From positions 151-64,150 of the forward strand of contig NZ_LMSP01000010.1 of the NCBI RefSeq assembly GCF_001429545.1: 64,000 nucleotides of DNA, given 5' to 3'. Source of the DNA: Paenibacillus sp. Soil787. GTDB taxonomy: Bacteria > Bacillota > Bacilli > Paenibacillales > NBRC-103111. Made by a program: the position numbers and the translations under genes. The notes beneath the pieces are model-generated. The model had not been told where the DNA came from, did not search any database, and worked only from the letters and a program-made list of their open reading frames with translations. Numbering within the stretch: position 1 is the first letter of the stretch; each line of letters opens with the position of its first letter. Of this stretch, positions 41,152-49,458 are shown one piece after another.

Positions 41152-42657
41152 ATGAAAAAAGCAACAATGATTTTAAGTAAAGACTTTTCCATTGGGCAAA
41201 CCGATGAACGGTTATTTGGTTCCTTCGTAGAACATATGGGCAGTGTTGTGTATAACGGTATTTATGAACCGGGCCATGTTACGGCTGACGAAGAAGGCTT
41301 CCGCGGTGACGTACTGGAGCTTGTGAAGGAACTAAACCTATCGATGGTTCGGTATCCGGGCGGCAATTTTACGTCGGGCTATAACTGGGAGGATGGCATT
41401 GGCCCGAGAGAGAATCGACCGGTCAAGCTGGACTTGGCTTGGAGACAAATTGAGCCGAACTCCTTTGGCTTGGATGAATTTATGAAGTGGCTGGGTAAAG
41501 TAGGCGCCGATCCGATCATGACCGTCAATCTCGGAACTCGGGGTATTGATGAAGCCCGCAATATGATTGAATACTGCAATTTCAGCGGGGGCAGCCAGTG
41601 GAGCGATTTGCGCAAATCGCATGGAGTGGAGAAGCCGTATGGGATTAAGACTTGGTGCTTAGGCAACGAGTTGGACGGAGAGTGGCAAATTGCCAGGAAA
41701 ACGGCAGATGCTTATGGACTTCTTGCTTGTGAAACAGCCAAAGCGATGAGATGGGTAGATCCTAGCATCGAGTTAGTCGCTGTAGGCAGCTCAGCCAGAC
41801 ATATGCCGACGTTTCCTGAGTGGGACAAAACCGTTCTTATGCATACGTATGAGCATGCGGATTATTTATCTCTCCATAATTATATTAGCAAAAAGGAAGC
41901 CGATACCGCGACTTACTTGGCCATGCCGCTTGATATGGAAAGACAAATCCGGGAAGTCATTGCGACTTGTGATTATGTACAATCTCGTAAGCGCAGCAAC
42001 AAAACGATGTTTCTCTCCTTCGATGAGTGGAATGTTTGGCGTGCACCGGATGTGGCATACACACCTTGGCAAACGGGATGCCCTTATGACTGGGTGAAGT
42101 TCCATATGGAGGATGCCCTTGTGTTCGGATCGGCCATGTTGACAATTCTTCGAAATGCAGATCGCATCAAGATTGCTTGTCAGTCCTTGCTTGTAAATAC
42201 CATTCCGATGATTCTTACGGAAAAAGGCGGCCAGGCTTGGCGGAATCCGACTTTTTACCCATTTGCTCATGTTTCTCAATTCGGTAGAGGCACAATTCTG
42301 CGTAATATGCTGAATACGCCGAAATACGATACATCCGTGTACACGGATGTGCCTGTTATTGATTCTCTTTCTGTCTATAACGAGGAAAAAGCGGAGCTTA
42401 CTGTATTCGCTCTGAATCGAAGCAGCGAGGATGTACAGCTGGAAACCGACATTCGTGACTTCAACGACTTCACTCTTCATCAGCATATTGTCATGAAGAA
42501 CAATAATCTGAGCGCCGTTAATACGGCAGAGGCTCCCCTAACCGTAGTACCTCGGGTCTGCGATGACAGCTCCATGGATAACGGCTTGTTATCCAGCAGG
42601 ATTGCTCCCTATTCTTGGAACGTCATACGTCTAAAAGTGAAAGGAGATCAACGATAA
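41152..42657 (+). CDS. abfA: Alpha-L-arabinofuranosidase, GH51
   Basis: 501 aa, the usual length for cytosolic GH51. Acid/base Glu173 in WCLGNELDG and nucleophile Glu292 in LSFDEWNVW match the two catalytic positions of Geobacillus AbfA (E175/E294). (beta/alpha)8 barrel followed by a C-terminal beta domain. It removes terminal arabinofuranose from imported arabino-oligosaccharides. No signal peptide. Its stop overlaps the next start by one base. Confidence 0.94.
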   Translation: MKKATMILSKDFSIGQTDERLFGSFVEHMGSVVYNGIYEPGHVTADEEGFRGDVLELVKELNLSMVRYPGGNFTSGYNWEDGIGPRENRPVKLDLAWRQIEPNSFGLDEFMKWLGKVGADPIMTVNLGTRGIDEARNMIEYCNFSGGSQWSDLRKSHGVEKPYGIKTWCLGNELDGEWQIARKTADAYGLLACETAKAMRWVDPSIELVAVGSSARHMPTFPEWDKTVLMHTYEHADYLSLHNYISKKEADTATYLAMPLDMERQIREVIATCDYVQSRKRSNKTMFLSFDEWNVWRAPDVAYTPWQTGCPYDWVKFHMEDALVFGSAMLTILRNADRIKIACQSLLVNTIPMILTEKGGQAWRNPTFYPFAHVSQFGRGTILRNMLNTPKYDTSVYTDVPVIDSLSVYNEEKAELTVFALNRSSEDVQLETDIRDFNDFTLHQHIVMKNNNLSAVNTAEAPLTVVPRVCDDSSMDNGLLSSRIAPYSWNVIRLKVKGDQR

Positions 42658-43601
42658 TGGAAAAAATCGCTTTGCGAAATCCGCTCGTTCTTAAGCGGGC
42701 GGACCCCTTCATCTGGAAGCATACCGATGGCTATTATTATTTTACAGCTACGGTTCCGGATTACAGCTATATTGAGCTCCGAAGATCGGAAACGCTCGAA
42801 GAGCTTTCTGAAGCAGCCTCCAAAGCAGTTTGGCATAAGCATGAATCGGGTCCGCTGAGCTCACACATCTGGGCACCGGAGATCCATTATGTGGATGGCA
42901 AATGGTACATCTACTTTGCCGCTGCTTGGACATCAGACACGGTGGAAGGTTTGTTCGACCATCGGATGTACGTGCTGGAGAACGAATCATCCAATCCGTT
43001 AGATGGAACATGGATAGAAAAGGGTCAGATTCAAACAGACTGGGAATCGTTTTCGCTGGATGCTACAACCTTCGAACATCAAGGCTTGCGTTATCTGGTT
43101 TGGGCGCAGAAGGACCCGCGTATTCAAGGGAACTCCAATTTGTACATCGCGAAAATGAGTAATCCCTGGACCTTAGAGGGCAAGCAAGTGTGTCTCACGA
43201 TCCCTGAGTATGATTGGGAAGTTATCGGTTATATGGTAAATGAAGGCCCAGCGGTCCTCAAGCGCAACGGCAGAATCTTCATCACTTATTCGGCTAGCGC
43301 TACGGATTTTAATTATTGCATGGGTATGTTGACGGCTAAAGAAACAGATGATCTGCTAGATCCTGCTTCTTGGGTAAAGGAACCAGTTCCCGTTTTCCAG
43401 ACTAATAGCGAGGCATTGCGGTTCGGGCCCGGACATAACAGTTTTACAACAACATCTCAGGGAGAAGATGTGCTTGTTTACCATGCCCGTACGTATAAAG
43501 AGATTGATGGTGATCCTCTCAATGATCCCAATCGGCATACGTGTGCTCAATTTTTTGGCTGGCACATCGATGGGACGCCTGATTTCGGCAAACCATCATG
43601 A
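42657..43601 (+). CDS. GH43-family arabinosidase/xylosidase
   Basis: 314 aa from ATG 42657 (AAAGGAG upstream, TAATG overlap with GH51). Five-bladed beta-propeller GH43 with the three carboxylates in RADPFI, SLDATTF and NEGPAV. No signal peptide, so it acts inside the cell on imported oligosaccharides together with AbfA. Exact specificity (arabinofuranosidase or beta-xylosidase) is not resolved by sequence alone. Confidence 0.88.
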   Translation: MEKIALRNPLVLKRADPFIWKHTDGYYYFTATVPDYSYIELRRSETLEELSEAASKAVWHKHESGPLSSHIWAPEIHYVDGKWYIYFAAAWTSDTVEGLFDHRMYVLENESSNPLDGTWIEKGQIQTDWESFSLDATTFEHQGLRYLVWAQKDPRIQGNSNLYIAKMSNPWTLEGKQVCLTIPEYDWEVIGYMVNEGPAVLKRNGRIFITYSASATDFNYCMGMLTAKETDDLLDPASWVKEPVPVFQTNSEALRFGPGHNSFTTTSQGEDVLVYHARTYKEIDGDPLNDPNRHTCAQFFGWHIDGTPDFGKPS

Positions 43602-43666
43602 GGTGAGACGAACCAAGCTTGAAAGAGTGGAAAGTGAAAACTTAGAAGCTGCTTGAGGTGAAGTCG

Positions 43667-43759
43667 AATTTGACGACCGATGGCGCGGTCATTGATCAAT
43701 GGGGAGATACCGGCTTTAATTGTCAGCAGTGGACGCTTGTGAAAGAGGGAAGAAAGTAA
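43667..43759 (+). pseudogene. Lectin-domain (ricin B-type) C-terminal fragment
   Basis: The frame reads LTTDGAVIDQWGDTGFNCQQWTLVKEGRK-stop. GAVIDQW...CQQW is the QxW repeat of ricin-type beta-trefoil domains found at the end of secreted glycosidases. No N-terminal part is present: a leftover of a deleted gene. Confidence 0.6.
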
Positions 43760-43913
43760 ATGAAGGACGAACTGTCCAAAAGGTTATTTTTGGAAACTTC
43801 GGCCCTACTTTGTAAGTAGTATGGGAGCTGTATTTTTATGTCCGAGAAATAGTATTCTCAGAGTCATTAAGCCGCTATTATAGGGAAATAGACAAGTGAA
43901 CTATTGAACGGTT
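43760..43913. other. Intergenic, no gene seen
   Basis: AT-rich DNA between the lectin fragment and the repeat array. No open frame with a ribosome binding site and no clear structure. Confidence 0.4.
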
Positions 43914-44067
43914 TGTAAGAAGTACTTCAAAACTTATTTGTAAATCAGCTTTTTTAACTTGAAACGCCACTTCAAAACTTAATTTGTAAATAACTTTTAT
44001 AAGAAAAACCAGCAAACCCTTGAGTTTGCTGGTTTCTTGCACTTCAAAACTTATTTGTCACCCAACA
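43914..44067 (-). mobile_element. Tn7-like transposon end (spaced type)
   Basis: Read on the minus strand from 44067: TGTTGGG, then site TGACAAATAAGTTTTGAAGT, a hairpin AACCAGCAAAC-tcaagg-GTTTGCTGGTT (44009-44036), then ACAAATTAAGTTTTGAAGT and ACAAATAAGTTTTGAAGT further in. Three spaced repeats resemble the looser end of Tn7. A near copy of the inner two repeats occurs at 47187. Confidence 0.65.
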
Positions 44068-44074
44068 AGAATGG

Positions 44075-44135
44075 TGTTGGATGACAAATTGGTTTTGAAA
44101 TAGACAATAAAGTGTTGAAGTGACAAATTAAGTTT
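44075..44135 (+). mobile_element. Tn7-like transposon end (dense type), second copy
   Basis: TGTTGGATGACAAATTGG... with three adjoining repeats: GACAAATTGGTTTTGAAAT, GACAATAAAGTGTTGAAGT, GACAAATTAAGTTTTGAAGT. The middle one differs from the Tn7 site GACAATAAAGTCTTAAACT at only a few positions. It faces away from the 43914-44067 end, only 7 bp (AGAATGG) apart. Confidence 0.68.
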
Positions 44136-44140
44136 TGAAG

Positions 44141-44335
44141 TTATTGGTAATAAGACGTGCACTCTATTGGGTGAACGCAATCCAACGGTTGCATCAACGT
44201 AAGGTTGAGAAAATTACCGATCACGAATCAATTTATGTAAATGGAGAGGTATTAAGAAACCTACTAAAATCGGGTAATAATTTGATGCGATTCATACTTT
44301 GTATGTTTACATTAGCGATGACGCTAGTTTAACAA
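44141..44335 (+). other. Unidentified coding-like fragment after the transposon end
   Basis: An open frame reads RRALYWVNAIQRLHQRKVEKITDHESIYVNGEVLRNLLKSG-like sequence, basic and protein-like, but without ribosome binding site or known family. It directly follows the dense end, where Tn7 has tnsA, but I see no TnsA motif. The first ~25 bp (GTGCACTCTATTGGGTGAAC) recur at 47278. Confidence 0.35.
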
Positions 44336-44350
44336 AGAAGAAACCTCACG

Positions 44351-44533
44351 GGGCAACTGCATCAGATAAACGATAGCCATCTTGGAGATCGCTGGGGTGT
44401 CTTTACAGGGTCTAACGGAGGAGTTACAAGCGCTGTGTGGTGTCCTCTGACGTTTGACGCCAATGGTGTTCCAACCATTTCCTGGTACAACAGTATCAAT
44501 ATCAATACAACTACTGGTGTGGTATCCACATAA
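44351..44533 (+). pseudogene. C-terminal fragment of a secreted carbohydrate-active enzyme
   Basis: The frame reads QLHQINDSHLGDRWGVFTG...VWCPLTFDANGVPTISWYNS...STG-like end and stop. The pattern of Trp, Gly and Asn resembles the end of a secreted glycosidase or lectin; family not identified. No start or N-terminus. Followed by its own terminator. Confidence 0.5.
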
Positions 44534-44539
44534 TCAAGT

Positions 44540-44576
44540 GTAAGAACCCACGCCTCGTTGGCCGGGTTCCTTTTTT
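44540..44576 (+). terminator. Rho-independent terminator
   Basis: GAACCCACGCC-tcgt-TGGCCGGGTTC then TTTTTTT, after the 44351-44533 fragment. Confidence 0.75.
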
Positions 44577-44696
44577 TGTGCAGCTGGAATAACCCTTGTA
44601 GGGTAAAGGATTTGAACTGTTGCTAGAGCGGTTGAAAGGTTTGTGGCTAGCAGGAAATGGAAGTAGGATAGAGAATAAGAGAAGCAAGAAATCTAT

Positions 44697-45185
44697 TTGA
44701 GGAAAAGGGAGAAAAGGAAATGGATTTTCAAAGTATTGATCGGAAAAAAGATGTTCTTGATGCAAAAATTGGATTTTGTGAAAGTAGGGCCTCAAGAGTG
44801 GACGCGTTGGCTTGTAGCGGTGGTTAAAAAGTGCCATGATTATGGTTTGATGGTCAATATTCATGATGCCTACCGCCCTATAGGCCTTTCACTTAGCTTT
44901 CCCAAAGTGCTTACACAGGAGGGGATTCGGGGAAACGAACATTTTCCCACAGCCGAGGAAATTGAATTCTGGGAGAAAATACCGGTAACTTGGGATGAGT
45001 CAAATTGGAATATCGGGTGAGATCGGAGAGTTATAGTGCACAGATTTATGAAGATGTATCGGAACTTGATACTCGTACAAAGGTGGGTATTAAATCTGTC
45101 GAGGCTAAAGCATTTTCTCTTGGAAGGCGTGGAAACGACGCTTCGTGTCAAAGACGGAGCAGTGTATTTGTTTGTGCTTAACTAA
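44697..45185 (+). pseudogene. Decayed GH97 glycosidase (alpha-glucosidase/galactosidase)
   Basis: VNIHDAYRPIGLSLSFPKVLTQEGIRGNEHFPTAEE is the GH97 catalytic-domain signature (HDAYKPTGxxRTYPNxLTQEGxRGNE). VTWDES and EIGEL follow after small deletions. Further on, in other frames, QIYEDVSELDTRTKVGIKSVEAKA and VETTLRVKDGAVYLFVLN look like the C-terminal beta domain. Several frameshifts and large internal deletions; the N-terminal ~400 residues are absent. Confidence 0.75.
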
Positions 45186-45263
45186 TGCGCGGAGGCGGCA
45201 ACGGTCGATCGGGGCGAATGGTCCGAAACCGAACTGATCAAGTGGATCGTGAAGCTGAATTAA
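45186..45263 (+). pseudogene. Short C-terminal gene fragment
   Basis: The frame ends RGEWSETELIKWIVKLN-stop and is GC-rich, unlike the GH97 remnant. It looks like the tail of another gene. Followed by a terminator-like hairpin. Confidence 0.35.
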
Positions 45264-45269
45264 ACCGTA

Positions 45270-45302
45270 CTCTCCGGGCGGTGAACATACCGCGCCCGGC
45301 TT
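45270..45302 (+). terminator. Terminator-like hairpin
   Basis: CCGGGCGGT-gaacat-ACCGCGCCCGG followed by CTTTGGG. Strong stem, weak T-run. Confidence 0.5.
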
Positions 45303-45350
45303 TGGGAATTGTCGCCATACATCAAAATGAACTCAGTTGGAGGTACTAAC

Positions 45351-46790
45351 ATGTCAAAGGAAACAAAGCTAATTACGTATCCGGGCCCCTCGGGGTTAGC
45401 GGAAAATCACGATTTCACGGTCAGGGCAAGACCGGCGGGCGGCGAATGGGAGCAACTCTTCGTCTATGATGTCAAAGTCGACATGCATCAGGTCCGGCAT
45501 GCCTCCATGGCGATGTTCGATTGCTCGGGCACGACTGAGATTGAGGTTACGAAGAACGAGGGGACAGTAAACGACTGCGTGATTCGCCCGTTGTCGCGCG
45601 GTGTTTCCTACGCGCTTAACGGCAACACGATCAATTTTACCATTGACGGCCCGCAAAAGCTGTCAGTGGAAGTGAACGGTGACAGATTCCATAATTTGCA
45701 TCTGTTTGCCAATCCGCTCGAGCAGGATGCGCCGTCCCCTGACGAGCCGGGCGTCGCTTTCGTCAAGCCGGGCATCCACCGGACCGAGGACCTTCTTGCG
45801 CTGCTGACGGCTGCGGGAACAGACGGCTGCGAGACGCATACGCTCTATTTCGGGCCGGGCATGCATCATTTGGAGGAAGTGATTTTGCGCATCCCGTCGG
45901 GGAAGACGGTTTACATAGCCGGCGGAGCGGCGGTCGCGGGCTCTATGGTCTGCGACTCCGTCAGCGATGTCACTGTCCGCGGTAGAGGCGTTCTTTACTT
46001 GACTGAATTCGGGCGTTTTTCCGCTTTCCGCGGGGTGCGTATCATCTTCTCCAAGCGGATTCGCGTCGAGGGAATTGCACTTATCGATCCTCCGCATTAC
46101 AGCATCTATATCGGCAAGTCCGAGCAGATCCGGATTTCGAACTTCAAAGCGTTCAGCACGAAAGGCTGGTCAGATGGGATCGATATGATGGCCAGCTCGG
46201 ATATCGAGATCGAGGACGTGTTTATGCGCAATTCCGATGATTGCATCGCGGTTTACGCCAGCCGGTGGGATTATCAAGGGGACACACGGAATGTTACCGT
46301 TCGCAATTCCGTCTTATGGGCGGATGTGGCCCATCCGATGAATCTCGGCGGGCATGGCAATCACCATATAGGAGACGTCATCGAGAACGTCCTGTTCGAA
46401 AATATCGATGTGCTCGAGCATCATGAGCCGCAGCCCGACTATCAGGGCTGTATGTCGATTAATGCCGGCGATAACAATACGGTCAGAAATGTCACCTACA
46501 GGAACATCCGGGTTGAACCGTTCGAACTCGGACGGCTGTTCGATATCCGCGTGCTCTTCAACCCGAAGTACAATCCGGTGCCGGGCAAACGGATCGAACA
46601 GATTCGCTACGAGAATATTTCCTGTGTCGGGGACTGCGGCAATCCGTCGCAGATCGGCGGATACGATGCGGACAGGACAGTCGATCATATCGAATTCAAG
46701 AATGTCACAATTAACGGGAAGCCGGTGACGGACGCCGAATCGGGCAACATCCGGGTGCTTCCGTTTGCTGGCAACATCCGTTTTGAATAA
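45351..46790 (+). CDS. GH28/GH49-type right-handed beta-helix glycosidase
   Basis: 479 aa from ATG 45351 (TTGGAGGTAC upstream). After an N-terminal beta domain (about 1-150), parallel beta-helix repeats begin (GRGVLYL, GIALIDPPHYSIYI, NFKAFSTKGWSDGIDM, DVFMRNSDDCIAVY). SDGIDM and NSDDC supply the aspartates of clan GH-N enzymes (polygalacturonase, dextranase). No signal peptide is visible. It is GC-rich and intact amid remnants. Substrate: pectic or other polysaccharide; not settled. Confidence 0.82.
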   Translation: MSKETKLITYPGPSGLAENHDFTVRARPAGGEWEQLFVYDVKVDMHQVRHASMAMFDCSGTTEIEVTKNEGTVNDCVIRPLSRGVSYALNGNTINFTIDGPQKLSVEVNGDRFHNLHLFANPLEQDAPSPDEPGVAFVKPGIHRTEDLLALLTAAGTDGCETHTLYFGPGMHHLEEVILRIPSGKTVYIAGGAAVAGSMVCDSVSDVTVRGRGVLYLTEFGRFSAFRGVRIIFSKRIRVEGIALIDPPHYSIYIGKSEQIRISNFKAFSTKGWSDGIDMMASSDIEIEDVFMRNSDDCIAVYASRWDYQGDTRNVTVRNSVLWADVAHPMNLGGHGNHHIGDVIENVLFENIDVLEHHEPQPDYQGCMSINAGDNNTVRNVTYRNIRVEPFELGRLFDIRVLFNPKYNPVPGKRIEQIRYENISCVGDCGNPSQIGGYDADRTVDHIEFKNVTINGKPVTDAESGNIRVLPFAGNIRFE

Positions 46791-46830
46791 TTCAAATATC
46801 ATACCAAACGATAAGGTGACGAAGTGAACC

Positions 46831-47004
46831 GTGGACAAAACCATTCCGGGAGAGAAATTTGATCTGGGTATGTGCTACTACCCCAAGCATTGGCCGGAGC
46901 AGATGTGGGCCGATGATTACAAGCGGATGCGGGAAATCGGCTTTACCATTGTGCGTATGGGGGAGTTTGCATGGAATTCGCGGATGCTAAAATCTTCTGT
47001 ATAA
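46831..47004 (+). pseudogene. Truncated GH42 beta-galactosidase (first ~50 residues)
   Basis: GTG 46831 (AAGGTGACG upstream). The frame reads [20 protein letters not shown] and [17 protein letters not shown], the N-terminus of GH42 (YYPExWPxxxWxxDxxxMxxxGxxxVRxGEFAW). It then breaks into RMLKSSV-stop. About 600 residues are missing. It begins 40 bp after the GH28-type gene and was probably its operon partner. Confidence 0.85.
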
Positions 47005-47186
47005 GCTCTTTTAAAAGACTTCTCCCCGAGGGGAGGAAAAATTTTCAACGTAGATGTTGGCCGATACGAGTCTTATGAGCTTTGTTTTTTTAAATCTCGA
47101 TGGAGTAGATATTAGGAGATCTGCAAACATGTTATTACTCTAACAGGACACATTAGTTGAATGAGACCTATAGAAGCATGCATGTA
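47005..47186. other. Non-coding stretch after the GH42 break
   Basis: Contains a small hairpin CTCCCCGAGGGGAG (47022-47035) and AT-rich DNA of unknown origin. No gene. Confidence 0.4.
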
Positions 47187-47303
47187 AAAAGTACTTCAAA
47201 ACTTATTTGTAAATCAGCTTTTTTAACTTGAAACACCACTTCAAAACTTAATTTGTAAATAACTTTTATAAATAGGCGTGCACTCTATTGGGTGAACGCT
47301 TAT
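47187..47303. mobile_element. Partial second copy of the Tn7-like end junction
   Basis: Nearly identical to 43914-43998 (GTACTTCAAAACTTATTTGT..., CACTTCAAAACTTAATTTGT, AATAACTTTTATAA) and then directly joined to the sequence GTGCACTCTATTGGGTGAAC that in the first copy lies at 44157. The outermost repeat, hairpin and opposite end (about 140 bp) are missing, as if deleted between two ATAA repeats. Confidence 0.65.
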
Positions 47304-47399
47304 TATATTTTCTTTTATTTAGGAGTCCTTAGTCGTATGGAAGCAAATTGGGAGGAATTTGGGTCAAAAAACACTCCTCTTTATTTCCATACGCTCATA

Positions 47400-48272
47400 T
47401 TATATAGATTCCGCCAGCCGAATTTGCGCCTCTTTGATAAAGGCTGCTACGACTGGGGAGACAATTTGCTGTGAGAGTACAGCTAATCCTATTTTACGAA
47501 TAATAGGAGGATTCAACGGTTTAACCTCAACATTTGCTGGCATAGCCGGAAGTATCATTGAAGGTACGATTGACACTCCAATGCCTGCCTCAACCATGGA
47601 GAGAATGGTGGAATTCTCTGCAACCTCGAACTGCTTATTTAGGCTAAGTCCCTTCTCTTGAAATGCACTCATCACAAGACGTTCACATCCGGATTTAAGC
47701 GAAAGAAACGGTTCATGTGTAAGCTGCTCGATGGAGATAATGTCATGCACCCCCAATGGATGATTTGCTGGGAGGACTACAACATATGGATCGCTAAGAA
47801 GCTGAACGATGTCTAATCCATCACTTGGATCGGCCAGAAACCCGAGGTCAACAGCACCTGCCTTGATCCATGCCTCAACCTCTGCATAACTTCCTTCAAA
47901 GAGAAGCAGTTCTACACCCGGATAATGGCTGCGAAACGCTTGGAAAATACCTGGAATTACATTTGCTGAGAAACTGGGAAACGCGCCGATCCGTATTGTC
48001 CCGTTCTTCACATCTCTTGACGCAGCAGCAACTTGATTTATCTGTTCCGTATGATTAACGATCTCACGAACATGTGCTAAGATTTGTTCTCCCGCATCAG
48101 TTAGCATAACGCCATTGCGATTACGCGTAAAAAGAATAATTCCTAATTCTTTTTCCAAATCTCCAATACTGTGGCTAACGCCCGATTGGCTTGCATGCAA
48201 AAGCTTCCCAGCTCTAGTGAAACTGCCAGTCTGCACGACAGCAAGGAATATTTTTAATTGAAACAGTGTCAT
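47400..48272 (-). CDS. LysR-family transcriptional regulator
   Basis: 290 aa. HTH: FLAVVQTGSFTRAGKLLHASQSGVSHSIGDLEKELG; then the LysR effector domain. Divergent from a broken phzF-like gene, with about 113 bp between them, so it most likely regulated that gene. Intact itself. TGGAAGTGAGGG lies upstream of ATG 48272. Confidence 0.9.
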   Translation of the reverse strand: MTLFQLKIFLAVVQTGSFTRAGKLLHASQSGVSHSIGDLEKELGIILFTRNRNGVMLTDAGEQILAHVREIVNHTEQINQVAAASRDVKNGTIRIGAFPSFSANVIPGIFQAFRSHYPGVELLLFEGSYAEVEAWIKAGAVDLGFLADPSDGLDIVQLLSDPYVVVLPANHPLGVHDIISIEQLTHEPFLSLKSGCERLVMSAFQEKGLSLNKQFEVAENSTILSMVEAGIGVSIVPSMILPAMPANVEVKPLNPPIIRKIGLAVLSQQIVSPVVAAFIKEAQIRLAESI

Positions 48273-48385
48273 TTTCGACCCTCACTTCCATGAATATTTC
48301 TTCATGTATTGTATGGTAAATTTTCATTTTACATTGGATTGGAACTTCACTAACATGAATAGTTAAAAGGGAGTAAGTCACTACG

Positions 48386-48832
48386 ATGAAGCAGATGTGT
48401 ATCATGTTGATGCTTTTACCCAAAATCCGTTCGAAGGCAACCCCGCTGTGCGGTCATGCTACTGTTGCTTCCGTCTGGTTGCTTGCAAATGAGTACGTTA
48501 GGTATGATTCCTGTGCATTGGATGTGAAAAAAGGTCAGCAAGGTGACCATGACACAGATTTCATTACAAGTAAAGGAAGCCCCATTCCATGATAAGTTAG
48601 AAATTGCTAACTTGATAGGCATTGATGTGGATCAATTGGATGAGCGTTTTCCCATCAAACTTGCCTATTGTTTATATTCGACACAAAACAAGGGTTTGAC
48701 CTCTATACACGAGATTTTGTACCTGCAATTGGACGTCCTGGAACACTTTATGTAACCATCATATCGAAGGAAATTTGGAGGATTCGCACATATGTAACAC
48801 TCGAAGGTATGCTGCGATTACCGGAAAATTGA
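48386..48832 (+). pseudogene. phzF-like isomerase pseudogene
   Basis: Pieces in changing frames: VDAFTQNPFEGNPA, then LCGHATVASVWLLANE, then TMTQISLQVKEAPFHDKLEIANLIGIDVDQLDERFPI, then GRPGTLYVTI and VTLEGMLRLPEN. All belong in this order to the PhzF (phenazine biosynthesis-like, epimerase/isomerase) family. Length is about half of the ~290-300 aa norm; frameshifts and internal deletions. Divergent from the LysR at 47400. Confidence 0.8.
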
Positions 48833-48861
48833 AGCAAAAATCAATTTTGGAGGGAATTCTC

Positions 48862-49395
48862 ATGGTAGAACTGATTAAGGACGTATTGGAAGACATGAAT
48901 AAGCAACTTGATCGAATCGAACGAAGCCTAAACCTACTAAACGATGAACTAGTTTGGAAGCGATTGAAAGATTCCATGAATAGCATCGGTAATATCTGCT
49001 TGCATTTGGCGGGAAACGAATATCAGAATTTTGTGAGCGCAATCGGAAACAAAACGTTTATCCGGGAGCGCTCCCGCGAATTTACTACGGATGGGGGAAT
49101 ATCAAAGGATGAGCTGATTGGCCTTCTACGTAAAACTCGATCCGAGTCGGAAAGTGTATTATTTGCCTTATTTAATGACGATCTATCACGGGAAGTCACA
49201 ATCCGCTATGAACTAGAGGATTGGAAGCGTATGCACCGAAGTGATTCTCCTGTCCATGAAGCCTGCGATACAAGATTAATTGGGCAACTTCTTGTTCAGG
49301 TTTCCGCTCACTACGGGTACCATGCGGGGCAGATCGTAGTGCTCACCAAAATGTTACGAGATACGAACGAGCATCTAACGGATCAATACCATTAA
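48862..49395 (+). CDS. DinB-superfamily DUF1572 protein
   Basis: 177 aa from ATG 48862 (TTGGAGGGAAT upstream). Four-helix DinB-like fold with metal-ligand histidines in NICLHLAGNEYQ, and HYGYHAGQIVVL. Motif FIRERSREFTTDGGISKDEL is typical of DUF1572. These proteins resemble thiol-dependent (bacillithiol) transferases; substrate unknown. Confidence 0.85.
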   Translation: MVELIKDVLEDMNKQLDRIERSLNLLNDELVWKRLKDSMNSIGNICLHLAGNEYQNFVSAIGNKTFIRERSREFTTDGGISKDELIGLLRKTRSESESVLFALFNDDLSREVTIRYELEDWKRMHRSDSPVHEACDTRLIGQLLVQVSAHYGYHAGQIVVLTKMLRDTNEHLTDQYH

Positions 49396-49458
49396 ACTCA
49401 AGTTAAATAAAACATCGATCGCTATTGTAGGTTACCAAATATGGAAGGAATGATTATA

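Larger units (their letters stand above)
36089..44067. mobile_element. Putative degenerate Tn7-like island carrying arabinoside genes
   Basis: The 5' end TGTTGG at 36089 and an inverted end ...CCCAACA at 44067 bracket about 8 kb: an IS6 remnant, LacI regulator, sugar ABC transporter, GH51, GH43 and a lectin-domain fragment. The ends are in proper inverted orientation and carry Tn7-style repeat sites. No tnsABCD homologue lies inside, so it would be non-autonomous. The 5-bp flanks (TGCCA left, AGAAT right) do not match, so this pairing is not proven; outer and inner ends may belong to different events. Confidence 0.5.

Noticed and set aside
41866..42486. 206-codon open frame antisense to the GH51 gene
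   Set aside because: Shadow of the well-supported arabinofuranosidase; no start site and no protein-like pattern.
45663..46844. Long open frames antisense to the GH28-type gene
   Set aside because: The gene on the plus strand has clear beta-helix motifs and a good ribosome binding site; the antisense frames are by-products of GC-rich codons.
43921..47270. Type V-K CRISPR-associated transposon (CAST)
   Set aside because: The end repeats (GACAAATTA-like) recall CAST ends, but there are no cas12k, tnsB, tnsC or tniQ genes and no CRISPR array. Only a general Tn7-type origin is supported.
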